DNA from: Ornithinibacillus contaminans | GTDB lineage: Bacteria > Bacillota > Bacilli > Bacillales > Amphibacillaceae | NCBI RefSeq assembly: GCF_001038425.2 | Contig: NZ_LDPV02000023.1 | Span: 1-43,803, forward strand | DNA length: 43,803 nt | Reading direction: 5' to 3' | Shown: piece by piece, positions 33,688-41,279 of the stretch | How the letters are laid out: every line of letters begins with the position of its first letter | Position numbering within the stretch: position 1 is the stretch's first letter | Translations under genes and position numbers: made by a program | The notes under the pieces: model-generated | Databases searched by the model: none | What the model was told of the DNA's origin: nothing | Seen by the model: only the letters and a program-made list of their open reading frames with translations

Positions 33688-33771
33688 CTATAATCGAATA
33701 TTCTCGAGCAAAAGGGGCAGTTAATATTTTTTCATTATTTGCCTATTTTGCAGGAAATAATTCGATTATAG
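33688..33771. promoter_or_regulatory. 12-bp inverted repeat upstream of the LytTR/ABC operon
   Basis: CTATAATCGAAT (33688-33699) and its exact complement ATTCGATTATAG (33760-33771) bracket 60 bp, 47 bp before the regulator's start. The arms could be operator sites for the LytTR protein or -10-like elements. The rest of the 357-bp gap to 33998 is AT-rich; I see no gene in it. Confidence 0.5.
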
Positions 33772-33998
33772 AAAAAATAAGACATTTTTGAAACTATGGT
33801 TTAATCCTACCGTGAATACATCATATTTACTAGACCAAGATTTAAACAGACGAAAAAAAGATGACAATGACAGCTTTCCATTTTTTTGCAGAGCCATGTG
33901 GAATTAATTTTCCGCGCCCATTCTTTACTAAAAACCTCCCACCCTAGTCATATTTCCCATATAGTAAATGGAAGACATTTTAAGGGAGGAAATACGAC

Positions 33999-34523
33999 TT
34001 GAATAATTATGGACCACCATATGATGAAGAAAGGCAAAACAATATACCCGGAAATCTTTTAGGACAATTTTTTGGTAACCAAGGAGGGTTCCCCGGCGGC
34101 GGATTCCCTGGTGGCGGTGGCCAAGTCCCGGGATTCCCTGGTGGCGGTGGCCAAGTCCCGGGATTCCCTGGTGGCGGCGGCCAAGGTCCTGGGTTCCCTG
34201 GCGGTGGCGGCCAAGTCCCGGGGTTCCCTGGTGGTGGCGGCCAAGTCCCGGGGTTCCCTGGTGGTGGCGGGCAAAACCCACCAACATCACCACCCCCAAC
34301 CTTTACTCCACAGCAACCACAGTACCAATTGTACGCAATTGATCCAGGAGGAATTAGAGGATGCTTGTATCGCTTTACCTATATCTGGCTAAACAGAGAC
34401 TCCTTCTGGTTCTATCCTATCTATGTCGGCAGAAACTCTATTGCTGGATTTAGATGGCGAGGAAACCGATGGGTCTATTATGGCGTTGACCTAGACCGTG
34501 TTGAATCATTCCAATGCTATTAA
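33999..34523 (+). CDS. collagen-like repeat protein with aromatic C-terminal domain
   Basis: A 174-residue protein started by TTG, with AAGGGAGG 9 bases upstream. Residues 1-28 are polar; residues 29-95 consist of Gly/Pro repeats of ten residues (GFPGGGGQVP) encoded by six 30-bp tandem units; residues 110-174 form a compact aromatic domain with GCLYRFTYIWL, FWFYPIYVGR and GYRW-like RWRGNRWVYYG, and a Cys at each end. There is no signal peptide. Similar Gly/Pro-plus-aromatic proteins occur in Bacillaceae, some on spores; a spore-surface role is a guess. Frames on the opposite strand are by-products of the repeats. Confidence 0.72.
   Translation: MNNYGPPYDEERQNNIPGNLLGQFFGNQGGFPGGGFPGGGGQVPGFPGGGGQVPGFPGGGGQGPGFPGGGGQVPGFPGGGGQVPGFPGGGGQNPPTSPPPTFTPQQPQYQLYAIDPGGIRGCLYRFTYIWLNRDSFWFYPIYVGRNSIAGFRWRGNRWVYYGVDLDRVESFQCY
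34101..34280 (+). repeat. six 30-bp coding tandem repeats
   Basis: Units start at 34101, 34131, 34161, 34191, 34221 and 34251; the first two are identical and later ones differ mostly at third codon positions. The last is incomplete. Confidence 0.95.
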
Positions 34524-34627
34524 TCAATTGAATTAGCCCAACTCACAAATAATCCGCCTAAAATAAGCAATCTGTAAAAACACAATCTCTCCTCTTAACA
34601 TACATTAGTAGAAGAGGAGGGATAACT

Positions 34628-34828
34628 ATGGAAAGACTTGTGACTTTATACTTGGCTTCTATCCTGGCAGGGTTTGCTTTGACCTTAGTTCCTACTTCCG
34701 CAATTATTACAGCTCAAGTTGCCGACTTCTTAAATATTATCGGCGGAATTGTAATTGTTGTATTCGCAGTAGCCCTGTTACATTTAGGATTAAAAGCATT
34801 ATTTACCAGACATTTAAATAATAATTAA
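34628..34828 (+). CDS. 66-residue two-helix membrane protein
   Basis: Two membrane helices (about 5-27 and 35-58) joined by a short turn, with a basic C-terminus. GAGGAGGG lies 6 bases before the ATG. No family is recognised. It is flanked by terminator-like hairpins and is likely a single transcript. Confidence 0.65.
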   Translation: MERLVTLYLASILAGFALTLVPTSAIITAQVADFLNIIGGIVIVVFAVALLHLGLKALFTRHLNNN

Positions 34829-34859
34829 GTTACCTCGTTTTTGTAATCATTTTATCCGG

Positions 34860-34886
34860 AAAGAGACCCATGTGGTCTCTTTTGCT
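34860..34886 (+). terminator. terminator after the 66-residue protein gene
   Basis: AAAGAGACC (34860-34868) pairs with GGTCTCTTT (34874-34882); short T-rich tail. Confidence 0.7.
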
Positions 34887-34940
34887 ATTATTATACTAGA
34901 AACCACTGGTTGATCCGTGTGTATAAAAGGAGGATATATA

Positions 34941-35156
34941 ATGGAATACATAATTGTTGTCCTATTAATTTCCACTGGCGCTATCTCCTTGTTAAAGCCT
35001 AACCTAGTCTGGAGGCTTTCAGAAAGATGGAAGACAAAAGAGGCAGAAGAACCATCAGAAACATTTCTCATTCGGGAACGGCTGGTAGGAATCTGGAGTA
35101 TATTACTCGGTATTGGCGCTTTTGTCGGGATTTTACTAGGTAAATATTATTTCTAA
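34941..35156 (+). CDS. 71-residue membrane protein (DUF6199-like)
   Basis: Two membrane helices (1-18 and 49-68) enclose a polar loop: KPNLVWRLSERWKTKEAEEPSE then RERLVGIW (quoted in part). This P-x-x-x-W...EGWK...EPS...R-x-x-G layout resembles the DUF6199 family. The ATG at 34941 follows AAAGGAGG by 8 bases; the longer in-frame start at 34917 has no site. Function unknown. Confidence 0.65.
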   Translation: MEYIIVVLLISTGAISLLKPNLVWRLSERWKTKEAEEPSETFLIRERLVGIWSILLGIGAFVGILLGKYYF

Positions 35157-35195
35157 TTAATGGGTAAATCGCGAGGGAATTAGCCTTAACGATAT

Positions 35196-35230
35196 AAAAA
35201 AATGGCTAACCAATTTCCCGGTTAACCATT
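35196..35230 (-). terminator. terminator of the phytoene/squalene synthase-like gene
   Basis: On the minus strand AATGGTTAACC, loop GGGAAATT, GGTTAGCCATT, then TTTTT. It may also work for the plus-strand gene ending at 35156. Confidence 0.8.
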
Positions 35231-35274
35231 TTCTCGCTATCTTGCGCTTAATCTAGCAATAAATTAAACGACCA

Positions 35275-36096
35275 CTAGCCATTTATAATTTCATCAACGG
35301 TTGATTCAACCTCTTTACGCGTCATTTTTATGTTTCCTCGTTTTAATGCATTTAATGTTTTATGCGCCAAAGCTAATGGGATTTTACAAAACAAGATGAT
35401 ATTATGCGTTTTAATGGATTTTATATATTCGTCTGCTTTGGATAGATTTTCTTCCGCATATTGGAACATATCCGCTCGAGTCCAGTTATCCGGGAAGAAC
35501 TTTACGCCACGCTCGGCGTCCTCATCCTGATTACGCAATACATTAACCGCTTGTAACCCTCTACCATATCCAATTGCTAAATCTGGATCGGTTTCCGTGT
35601 TGTCATACCATAGCCAAATATCAGACAGCATTACGCCTACAAGTCCCGCCACGTAATATGTATAATCATCCAAATCCTCTTTGGTACTTATTTGCCAATC
35701 CTTTTCAACCCAATCCGCCATTCCACTCGCCATAATGCTAGTAGAATCACGCACTTGGTCAACAATACCATCTGGACAGAATTGAATCCAATCTGCTAAT
35801 CGTAATGTCACTTCCGGCAGCATTTCTTCATACGGTTGCAACAGCTGCTGATACTCTTCAGCACTGAAATGTTTCTGTTTTAATAGTTCACTAGTCGCAC
35901 GTAATAGCTGTAGTTTAACGTCCGAATCCAACTGTTCATGATCCTCTATTTCATCAATAGCCCGCATACATAAATAGGCAGATGCAACCGTTTTGCGTAA
36001 TTTTGGTTTTAAAAGCTTAATTGGAATATAAAAGGTTCTACTCGTAAGCTTCAGCGTATGCATCGCTTCTTTTTCTAATTTAACTAAGTCACTCAA
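35275..36096 (-). CDS. squalene/phytoene synthase family protein (YisP-like)
   Basis: A 273-residue all-helical protein. The first acidic motif is CMRAIDEIEDHE (near residue 45) and the second VLRNQDEDAERG (near 186); both Mg-diphosphate sites of the family are thus present, though the first is less Asp-rich than in true squalene synthases. Length and motifs resemble B. subtilis YisP, which dephosphorylates farnesyl diphosphate to farnesol and is linked to membrane microdomains and biofilm. No desaturase or cyclase gene is nearby, which favours YisP over carotenoid synthesis. The start is TTG, with AAAGGAGG 10 bases upstream. Confidence 0.75.
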   Translation of the reverse strand: MSDLVKLEKEAMHTLKLTSRTFYIPIKLLKPKLRKTVASAYLCMRAIDEIEDHEQLDSDVKLQLLRATSELLKQKHFSAEEYQQLLQPYEEMLPEVTLRLADWIQFCPDGIVDQVRDSTSIMASGMADWVEKDWQISTKEDLDDYTYYVAGLVGVMLSDIWLWYDNTETDPDLAIGYGRGLQAVNVLRNQDEDAERGVKFFPDNWTRADMFQYAEENLSKADEYIKSIKTHNIILFCKIPLALAHKTLNALKRGNIKMTRKEVESTVDEIING

Positions 36097-36341
36097 GCTA
36101 GTATATCCTCCTTTAGAAAATCGTTACACAAAGGTAATAGTTATCTGTGTGAAAGGGACTCCTCGAAAGTAACGCTTACCTTCTTAGAATCCCTTTTTCT
36201 ATAATTTTTATCATACGCTCATGCTTCATATTATTTCCCTTATTAAAGTATATCAAACTTTTAAGCTGAATACCTAACGGAAGTGCGTTTAGGATGGGCA
36301 TAATATGGTGTAGTTCCTTTTCCGGTGATGTTTTGGCGTAT

Positions 36342-36573
36342 TGAGCGATATTATTGGGTTTTGAGCGATACTCCGGGGTTTCGAGCGATACTCTCGCATT
36401 TCGAGCGATACTCTCGCATTTCGGGCGATATTTCGGTATTTCGAGCGATGCTCCGGAGTTTCGAGCGATACTTTCGCATTTCGAGCGATACCTTCCCCTT
36501 TTCGAGCGATGCTCCGGAGTTTCGAGCGATACCCTCGCATTTTGGGCGATACCTTCCCCTTTTCGAGCGATAT
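36342..36573. repeat. array of twelve 20-21-bp direct repeats
   Basis: Each unit begins with YGAGCGATA or a one-base variant and continues with variants of CTCTCGCATTT. Starts are at 36342, 36362, 36382, 36402, 36422, 36442, 36462, 36482, 36503, 36523, 36543 and 36564. There are no unique spacers. It fills the gap between two divergent genes; the rest of the 578-bp gap (36097-36341, 36574-36674) shows no convincing gene. Confidence 0.93.
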
Positions 36574-36674
36574 GACTGAATGAGCTACTAATACTCCACT
36601 CTTTTCCGCTAATTGAAAATGGAATAATTACCCTGTATGCACTATAATGAAAAGAAAAAAGGAGTACCAACTTA

Positions 36675-37829
36675 ATGAATTCTGATAATCGTTTCATTAA
36701 ATTTATCGGTGGGCGTAATCTAGTTTTTAGCTTGATTGTATTAATGTTGATTGGGATTACATTATATATTTATAATAAGATCTCATTTATTTTTAACCCG
36801 TTGATTGTTATTCTATCGACGCTTACGCCACCAATCATTCTAGCGTTTATCGCCTATTATTTATTAAATCCAATTGTTGATCTACTCGAGCGCTGGAAAA
36901 TAAAACGAATCTGGGGAATCGTGATTATTATTTTAGGAATTAGTGGCTTATTAGTTGGCGTTGTATTATTAACCGCGCCTTCGATAGAATCACAGATTAA
37001 AGAATTGTTCCGTAATTTCCCGACTTATGTTCAGCATTTTTGGACAAGTGTAACGGAATGGATGCAAGACTCTTTCCTAGGGCCGTATTATGATAATGCG
37101 TATAATTGGGTCGTTACCAATTTTAGTGATATACCGGGTGTCATAGGTTCGTATATTGGCAATGCTTTTGAAGGGGTACGGAATGTTGCCAATACCGTTA
37201 CCAACCTTGTTCTTGTCATTGTGACCTTCCCGATTATTCTCTTCTTCCTACTTAAGGACGGGGATCGGTTTAAGGAATATTGTTTACGATTATTGCCACC
37301 TAAGTTCCGAAAAGACGTTAATCAAATCCTTAGTAATATGGATGCGCAAGTTGGTTCCTATATCCAAGGGCAAATTATTGTCGCATCTTGTATCGGGATA
37401 CTCTTATACATTGGCTATCTGATTATTGGATTAGATTACGCAATTACCTTAGCAATTATCGCAGCCGTAACGAGTGTTGTACCGTACCTTGGTCCAACAT
37501 TATCCATCATTCCTGCTGCAATTATTGCGATTGTTGATTCACCATTCATGCTGTTGAAGTTAGCAATTGTTTGGGCCATTGTGCAATTCCTAGAAGGAAA
37601 TTTCATTTCACCGAACATTATGGGAAAAACAATGAAAATTCATCCGCTTACCATCATTATCGTATTACTTGTTGCGGGTAATCTCTTTGGAATCATTGGC
37701 GTTATCCTCGGTATTCCTGGCTATGCCATTTTAAAAGTACTCGTCACGTACTTTTATCAAAAATTCAAGGATCGCTATAACAATTTTTATGGTGAAGAAT
37801 ATGGCACTTACTCAGATAATGAAAAATAA
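36675..37829 (+). CDS. AI-2E family transporter (YdiK/PerM type)
   Basis: A 384-residue permease with eight membrane helices. The typical helix pairs are present: FNPLIVILSTLTPPIILAFIAYYLLNP (quoted in part: FIAYYLLNP), the loop PTYVQHFW...W, and the C-terminal signature VPYLGPTLSIIPA followed by EGNFISPNIMGKTMKIHP. Family members move small metabolites or Na+ rather than autoinducer-2 in most cases. AAAGGAG is 9 bases before the ATG. It stands alone and ends in a terminator. Confidence 0.88.
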   Translation: MNSDNRFIKFIGGRNLVFSLIVLMLIGITLYIYNKISFIFNPLIVILSTLTPPIILAFIAYYLLNPIVDLLERWKIKRIWGIVIIILGISGLLVGVVLLTAPSIESQIKELFRNFPTYVQHFWTSVTEWMQDSFLGPYYDNAYNWVVTNFSDIPGVIGSYIGNAFEGVRNVANTVTNLVLVIVTFPIILFFLLKDGDRFKEYCLRLLPPKFRKDVNQILSNMDAQVGSYIQGQIIVASCIGILLYIGYLIIGLDYAITLAIIAAVTSVVPYLGPTLSIIPAAIIAIVDSPFMLLKLAIVWAIVQFLEGNFISPNIMGKTMKIHPLTIIIVLLVAGNLFGIIGVILGIPGYAILKVLVTYFYQKFKDRYNNFYGEEYGTYSDNEK

Positions 37830-37838
37830 AAAAGCTAA

Positions 37839-37873
37839 AAAAGTTCGTAGGGTTGTTCCTACGAACTTTTTCC
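37839..37873. terminator. terminator after the AI-2E family gene
   Basis: A perfect 13-bp stem (37839-37851 with 37858-37870) with A and T runs at both ends, able to serve the convergent small gene too. Confidence 0.85.
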
Positions 37874-37902
37874 ATGCATTTACTAATTTTTTCTAAAATG
37901 TA

Positions 37903-38052
37903 TTATTTTTCTTTGCGCAAAACGAGTATCGATAACATTCCTAGGCCGAATCCGATCGTACCACCAGCCTCTAAGTTATCGAAAAATAGTCCAATCCCCG
38001 TACCCAATAATAAAAATCCAATAAAAGCTAGACCGCTCCTTACATAGTTCAT
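37903..38052 (-). CDS. 49-residue two-helix membrane peptide
   Basis: A short gene starting MNYVRSGLAFIGFLLLG with an excellent GGAGGT 8 bases before the ATG at 38052. Two helices (5-24, 32-46) rich in Gly and Leu are joined by FFDNLEAGG; the tail is basic (RKEK). No family recognised. The clear ribosome site and amphipathic charge layout argue for a real gene. Confidence 0.65.
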   Translation of the reverse strand: MNYVRSGLAFIGFLLLGTGIGLFFDNLEAGGTIGFGLGMLSILVLRKEK

Positions 38053-38163
38053 TCGTTGGACCTCCAAATAATAATGTCAATGACAGTATATTCGGTAGCC
38101 CTAGATTGGTTAACTTCAAAAAACCTAGTCATGAATACTACAGATAAATATAATGCCTTCTTA

Positions 38164-38667
38164 TTAATCCAGCCCTACTACCGTACTTCTCCGCTCCAAA
38201 AATACAACATCTCGCCAAATTCCATGTAATTTCCCAACACGTTTTCTAGTGCCGATTGTTTCAAAGCCATATCGATTATGTAATTTCAGGCTTGCTGTAT
38301 TCTCTGGGAAAATTAGTGCTTGTAGTGTCCAAAACCCATGCTGTTCACTTGCCTCAATCAATGCTTCTAGCAGAATTGATCCAATCCCCTTACCAGCACT
38401 TGCACTACTTACATAGATACTCACCTCAGCAACACCATGGTATGCTTCCTTATGAGCCGATTGACTAAGTGCAGCCCAACCGACCACTTGGTTATTTAAT
38501 CGGGCAACAAATCTGCATTCCGCTAGATGCCCCGTATCCCATTCCGCCCATGTCGGGGGTTCTGTATCAAACGTGGCATTTCTCGTGTTAATTCCCTCGA
38601 TATAAATAACACGAACTTGCTCCCAATCTTCTTTTTTCATCTTATCTATCGTAATTACATTCTCCAT
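38164..38667 (-). CDS. GNAT acetyltransferase (phosphinothricin acetyltransferase-like)
   Basis: A 167-residue enzyme with the acetyl-CoA loop SAGKGIGSILLEAL and the start pattern IYIEGINTRNATFDTEPPTW (part of the family's substrate region). It resembles the Pat/YwnH group that acetylates phosphinothricin, methionine sulfoximine or similar amines. The ending LHGIWRDVVFLERRS is also typical. It is the last of three GNAT genes on this strand; 18 bp separate it from the one before. Confidence 0.82.
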   Translation of the reverse strand: MENVITIDKMKKEDWEQVRVIYIEGINTRNATFDTEPPTWAEWDTGHLAECRFVARLNNQVVGWAALSQSAHKEAYHGVAEVSIYVSSASAGKGIGSILLEALIEASEQHGFWTLQALIFPENTASLKLHNRYGFETIGTRKRVGKLHGIWRDVVFLERRSTVVGLD

Positions 38668-38685
38668 CGCATTCTCACCCTTACC

Positions 38686-39147
38686 TTATACTGTTAGCTT
38701 CATTACATCCTCACCAGCAAATACTTGCCCTGTCGGAACAAAACCGTGACGTTCATATAGTGTTTTTGCAACTTGATTCTGCTGGAAAACGGTTAAATGT
38801 ATTATTTGGCACTGGCCAAACTGATTCTTTATCCACGTTATCATTTCCCCAAGAGCCGCTTTTCCGTAGCCCTTTCCTTGGTAGCTCGCATCGATCAAAA
38901 ATCCGTTGATCCAATACATATCGTTTGTTTCTTCCACGTAGGCATGCATGATAAACCCTACCATCTTATCGTCATCATAGATTCCAAAAGGTATGTACTC
39001 CACGTTTTCTCCATCAGGCTTTATATAGACTTTAGCTAAAGAGACTGCTGGAGTTGGTACAAAGCTCTCTTGTGACTTTGCTACCTTAAGTGCCAAGGCA
39101 TCCTCCCAGTTGTCTCTTGTGATACGCTTCAATTCAACTTCTGGCAT
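38686..39147 (-). CDS. GNAT acetyltransferase (spermidine acetyltransferase-like)
   Basis: A 153-residue single-domain acetyltransferase with ASYQGKGYGKAALGEMI as the acetyl-CoA binding motif and a YERHGFVPTG ending. The pattern resembles BltD/PaiA-like polyamine acetyltransferases, but the substrate is not certain. I chose the ATG at 39147 with GGAGGAG 6 bases upstream; an ATG at 39168 would be further inside the preceding gene. The start lies 14 bp inside the upstream GNAT gene, so the two are coupled. Confidence 0.8.
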   Translation of the reverse strand: MPEVELKRITRDNWEDALALKVAKSQESFVPTPAVSLAKVYIKPDGENVEYIPFGIYDDDKMVGFIMHAYVEETNDMYWINGFLIDASYQGKGYGKAALGEMITWIKNQFGQCQIIHLTVFQQNQVAKTLYERHGFVPTGQVFAGEDVMKLTV

Positions 39148-39664
39148 CGTTATCTCCTCCATTGCCAAGAGCTATCCAGAAGCGTCTCGTTACCTTTTCA
39201 TCTGTGTTTAGTTCTGGCTTATCTTCTATTCCACCATTAGCTAAAATCACCTTGGCTGATCCAATATTATCTTCATCGCAGGTTACTAATACTTTTTCAA
39301 TACCTAATTCCTTACACTTTTCTAACGCCATCGCCAAGATTAATGTCGCATAGCCCTTCTTTCGTTCTGAAGGGCGCACACCGTAGCCGATGTGTCCACC
39401 TACTCGGTACAAGTGATCATTTAGTTCATGACGAATATCTACCATTGCTACTATCCGTTTTCTATCGTTTACTAGAAAATAATTCGTGCACGGAAGCCAT
39501 TGTCCAGTGCCACTTTCTCGCTTTCCTAACTCCACTAAATAGGCATCATAGCTATCAAAACCCGCAAGGCTAAAACTACTCGGCACCATGCGATCGGGTC
39601 CCCATTCTTCAACATATGCCTTATGTTCTCTCTCCCACTCTTCAGATGGTCTCACTAGCCTCAT
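39134..39664 (-). CDS. GNAT acetyltransferase
   Basis: A 176-residue GNAT protein with MVDIRHELNDHLYRVGGHIG and the acetyl-CoA motif RPSERKKGYATLILAMAL, followed by VLVTCDEDN and the ILANGG turn, the pattern of many Bacillus GNAT proteins of unknown substrate. GGGGGAAAG precedes the ATG. First of three consecutive GNAT genes, overlapping the second by 14 bp. Confidence 0.83.
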   Translation of the reverse strand: MRLVRPSEEWEREHKAYVEEWGPDRMVPSSFSLAGFDSYDAYLVELGKRESGTGQWLPCTNYFLVNDRKRIVAMVDIRHELNDHLYRVGGHIGYGVRPSERKKGYATLILAMALEKCKELGIEKVLVTCDEDNIGSAKVILANGGIEDKPELNTDEKVTRRFWIALGNGGDNDARS

Positions 39665-39684
39665 AGAACTTTCCCCCTTTACAC

Positions 39685-39731
39685 AAAAAAAGCAACAAAT
39701 TGATTATTCTAATCATAATCAATTCGTTGCT
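39685..39731 (-). terminator. terminator of the PadR/HAAS operon
   Basis: On the minus strand AGCAACGAATTGATTA pairs with ATAATCAATTTGTTGCT (one mismatch) round a short loop, followed by TTTTTT. Confidence 0.85.
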
Positions 39732-39747
39732 AGATGGAAAGATTTTT

Positions 39748-40755
39748 TTAGTTTCGCTTCACCTTTACGAGTCCGTCGATAAAGTCCCAAACTAGACTGA
39801 TAATAAAGATAATAACGGTCCACCTTGTAGCGTTCTGCCATATCGATTCCGCGACATTATAGCCGTCGGAACCATGCGTTGCAATACCCGCCTGAGCTAA
39901 TTCTTCCATAAAGTTAGGATTCCAGAATGCTTGCCCCGTCATGATGAAATACACAACAACAAGCGCAATTGCATTGGCAATAGCGGTGAAAGCAACTAGC
40001 TTCATTGTCCATTTACCGGAAATAAGCTTCAAACATTCCTTCACTATAAAGATAGCTAGTAGAATCAATAGGAATGGTAGATAATGATGGAAGCTTGCTT
40101 CATTTAAAAATGGCACTACCGCTTGAAAGTCCCCGTCATGAAATACATATACCCCAAAGAATTCACTAGAAAATGTGAACCATACCATAACTAACACCAA
40201 AACCACAATTGCAAAAATCGATTCCCCCCGCTTGATTTGCTTTTTGGGATGTGGAATAGGCTGCAGCTTTTTAGGTGTCCAGTCTTTATCAATCTTTAAA
40301 TCGTCTGCTTTTACTCCGCCAAAATGATCGACTAAGGCAAAAATGAGTGTTACCCAACCAAATGCATGTGGGATTACCATCGTTACTAACGACACTATTA
40401 AATCAATGAAGTAATCAAGTATTTCTACCGGATTGATAACCGTTTTAACAGCAAAAACACCAATCATCGATAGTACCGAGGAGATCAAGACGATTTTTAA
40501 TACAATTATAAAAGAATCATAGAGCTCTGGACCAATTAAAAACCGTTTGGAACCCCGGTACTTTTGTGCCATTTCCCTTGGACTTCCAAGTTCCAATAAC
40601 ACCTCTTCTGCTACTTCTTCAGTAGCCTCCGCACCATTCAATCGTTCTTCCATCATATCCTCAATTAGCCCTCGTAGCTCCACTGCAATATCTTCTCGTT
40701 GTGCTTGAGGCAGCTTTTGTGTAACGGCATAAATATAACGTTCAATCATCTGCAT
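39748..40755 (-). CDS. HAAS-domain membrane protein
   Basis: A protein of 335 residues. The first 75 residues form a helical HAAS/DUF1700-like signalling domain (QREDIAVELRGLIEDMMEER, LELGSPREMAQKY), followed by six or seven membrane helices. Such proteins are usually paired with a PadR regulator, as here: the start lies 14 bp inside the padR-like gene. I chose the ATG at 40755 because AAAGGAG is 9 bases upstream; a GTG at 40761 is too close to that site. The membrane part probably senses an envelope signal; this is inferred from the family. Confidence 0.82.
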   Translation of the reverse strand: MQMIERYIYAVTQKLPQAQREDIAVELRGLIEDMMEERLNGAEATEEVAEEVLLELGSPREMAQKYRGSKRFLIGPELYDSFIIVLKIVLISSVLSMIGVFAVKTVINPVEILDYFIDLIVSLVTMVIPHAFGWVTLIFALVDHFGGVKADDLKIDKDWTPKKLQPIPHPKKQIKRGESIFAIVVLVLVMVWFTFSSEFFGVYVFHDGDFQAVVPFLNEASFHHYLPFLLILLAIFIVKECLKLISGKWTMKLVAFTAIANAIALVVVYFIMTGQAFWNPNFMEELAQAGIATHGSDGYNVAESIWQNATRWTVIIFIISLVWDFIDGLVKVKRN

Positions 40756-41101
40756 CTTCACGTTCTCCTTTCTTAAAAATTAATCCATCTAAACTTCTTA
40801 CAATACCTTCCCATTCGACACACAGCTGTTCGAAAACAGTACGACCCATTTCACTAAGGACATAATATTTTCTCGGTCGCGTCTCATTTGTATCCCAGCT
40901 ACTCTCCAGTAGACCTTGTTTTTCCAGTCTTCTTAGCAGCGGATACAATGTACCAGGCTCCACATGAACTCCTTTTTCATCGAGTGAGGTTACAAGTGAA
41001 TAACCATACTGCGGATCCGAAAGCTGGCTGAGGACGCCGATCGTGATGGTGCCACGTCGTAATTCCAACATTAATTTATCAAGATGTTCTTCCACATTCA
41101 T
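40742..41101 (-). CDS. PadR-family transcriptional regulator
   Basis: A 119-residue winged-helix protein: GYSLVTSLDEKGVHVEPGTLYPLLRRLEKQGLLESSW (recognition helix around PGTLYPLLRRLE) and RKYYVLSEMGR, both PadR hallmarks; the C-terminal helix for dimerisation is short, as in the subfamily 1/2 type. It heads a two-gene operon with the HAAS protein. Two dyads overlap its promoter, suggesting autorepression. AAGGAG lies 10 bases before the ATG. Confidence 0.9.
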   Translation of the reverse strand: MNVEEHLDKLMLELRRGTITIGVLSQLSDPQYGYSLVTSLDEKGVHVEPGTLYPLLRRLEKQGLLESSWDTNETRPRKYYVLSEMGRTVFEQLCVEWEGIVRSLDGLIFKKGEREDADD

Positions 41102-41129
41102 ATCAGATCAACTCCTTCTCACATTATAC

Positions 41130-41161
41130 TGTATTATATACACTATTGTAAAGTGCACAAT
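41130..41161 (-). promoter_or_regulatory. promoter and putative PadR operators
   Basis: On the minus strand TTGTGC (41160-41155) and TATAAT (41138-41133) with a 16-bp spacer. Two dyads overlap it: TGTA-N5-TACA at 41130-41142 and ATTGT-N7-ACAAT at 41145-41161. Confidence 0.6.
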
Positions 41162-41216
41162 GATATAAATCAAAAAGGTTATATTGAAACCCATCACTAA
41201 AATTGTCAAAATAGTA

Positions 41217-41244
41217 TTGAAATTATTGTGTATCGTGTTAAAAT
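41217..41244 (+). promoter_or_regulatory. possible promoter of the 41280 gene
   Basis: TTGAAA (41217-41222), 16-bp spacer, TAAAAT (41239-41244), 35 bp before the start codon. Confidence 0.5.
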
Positions 41245-41279
41245 GATACTTAAATCTTTTTTACTGAAAGGAGAATGCA

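Noticed and set aside
33928-34392. Open frames on both strands of the 30-bp repeats
   Set aside because: Products of the repetitive GC-rich units; only the frame from 33999 has a ribosome site and continues into a non-repetitive domain.
35275-36096. Carotenoid biosynthesis cluster
   Set aside because: Only a synthase-like gene is present; no desaturase, cyclase or glycosyltransferase is near, and the motifs fit YisP.
36342-36573. CRISPR array
   Set aside because: Units are contiguous with no unique spacers, and no cas gene is present.
36176-36697. 173-codon minus-strand frame with IARNAR-like repeats, and plus-strand frames with ERYSGVSSDT-like repeats
   Set aside because: Both strands and several frames stay open because of the tandem repeats; no ribosome site fits, and the frame runs into the AI-2E permease start.
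37853-38047. 64-codon plus-strand frame
   Set aside because: It overlaps a terminator and is the antisense of the better supported 49-residue minus-strand gene.
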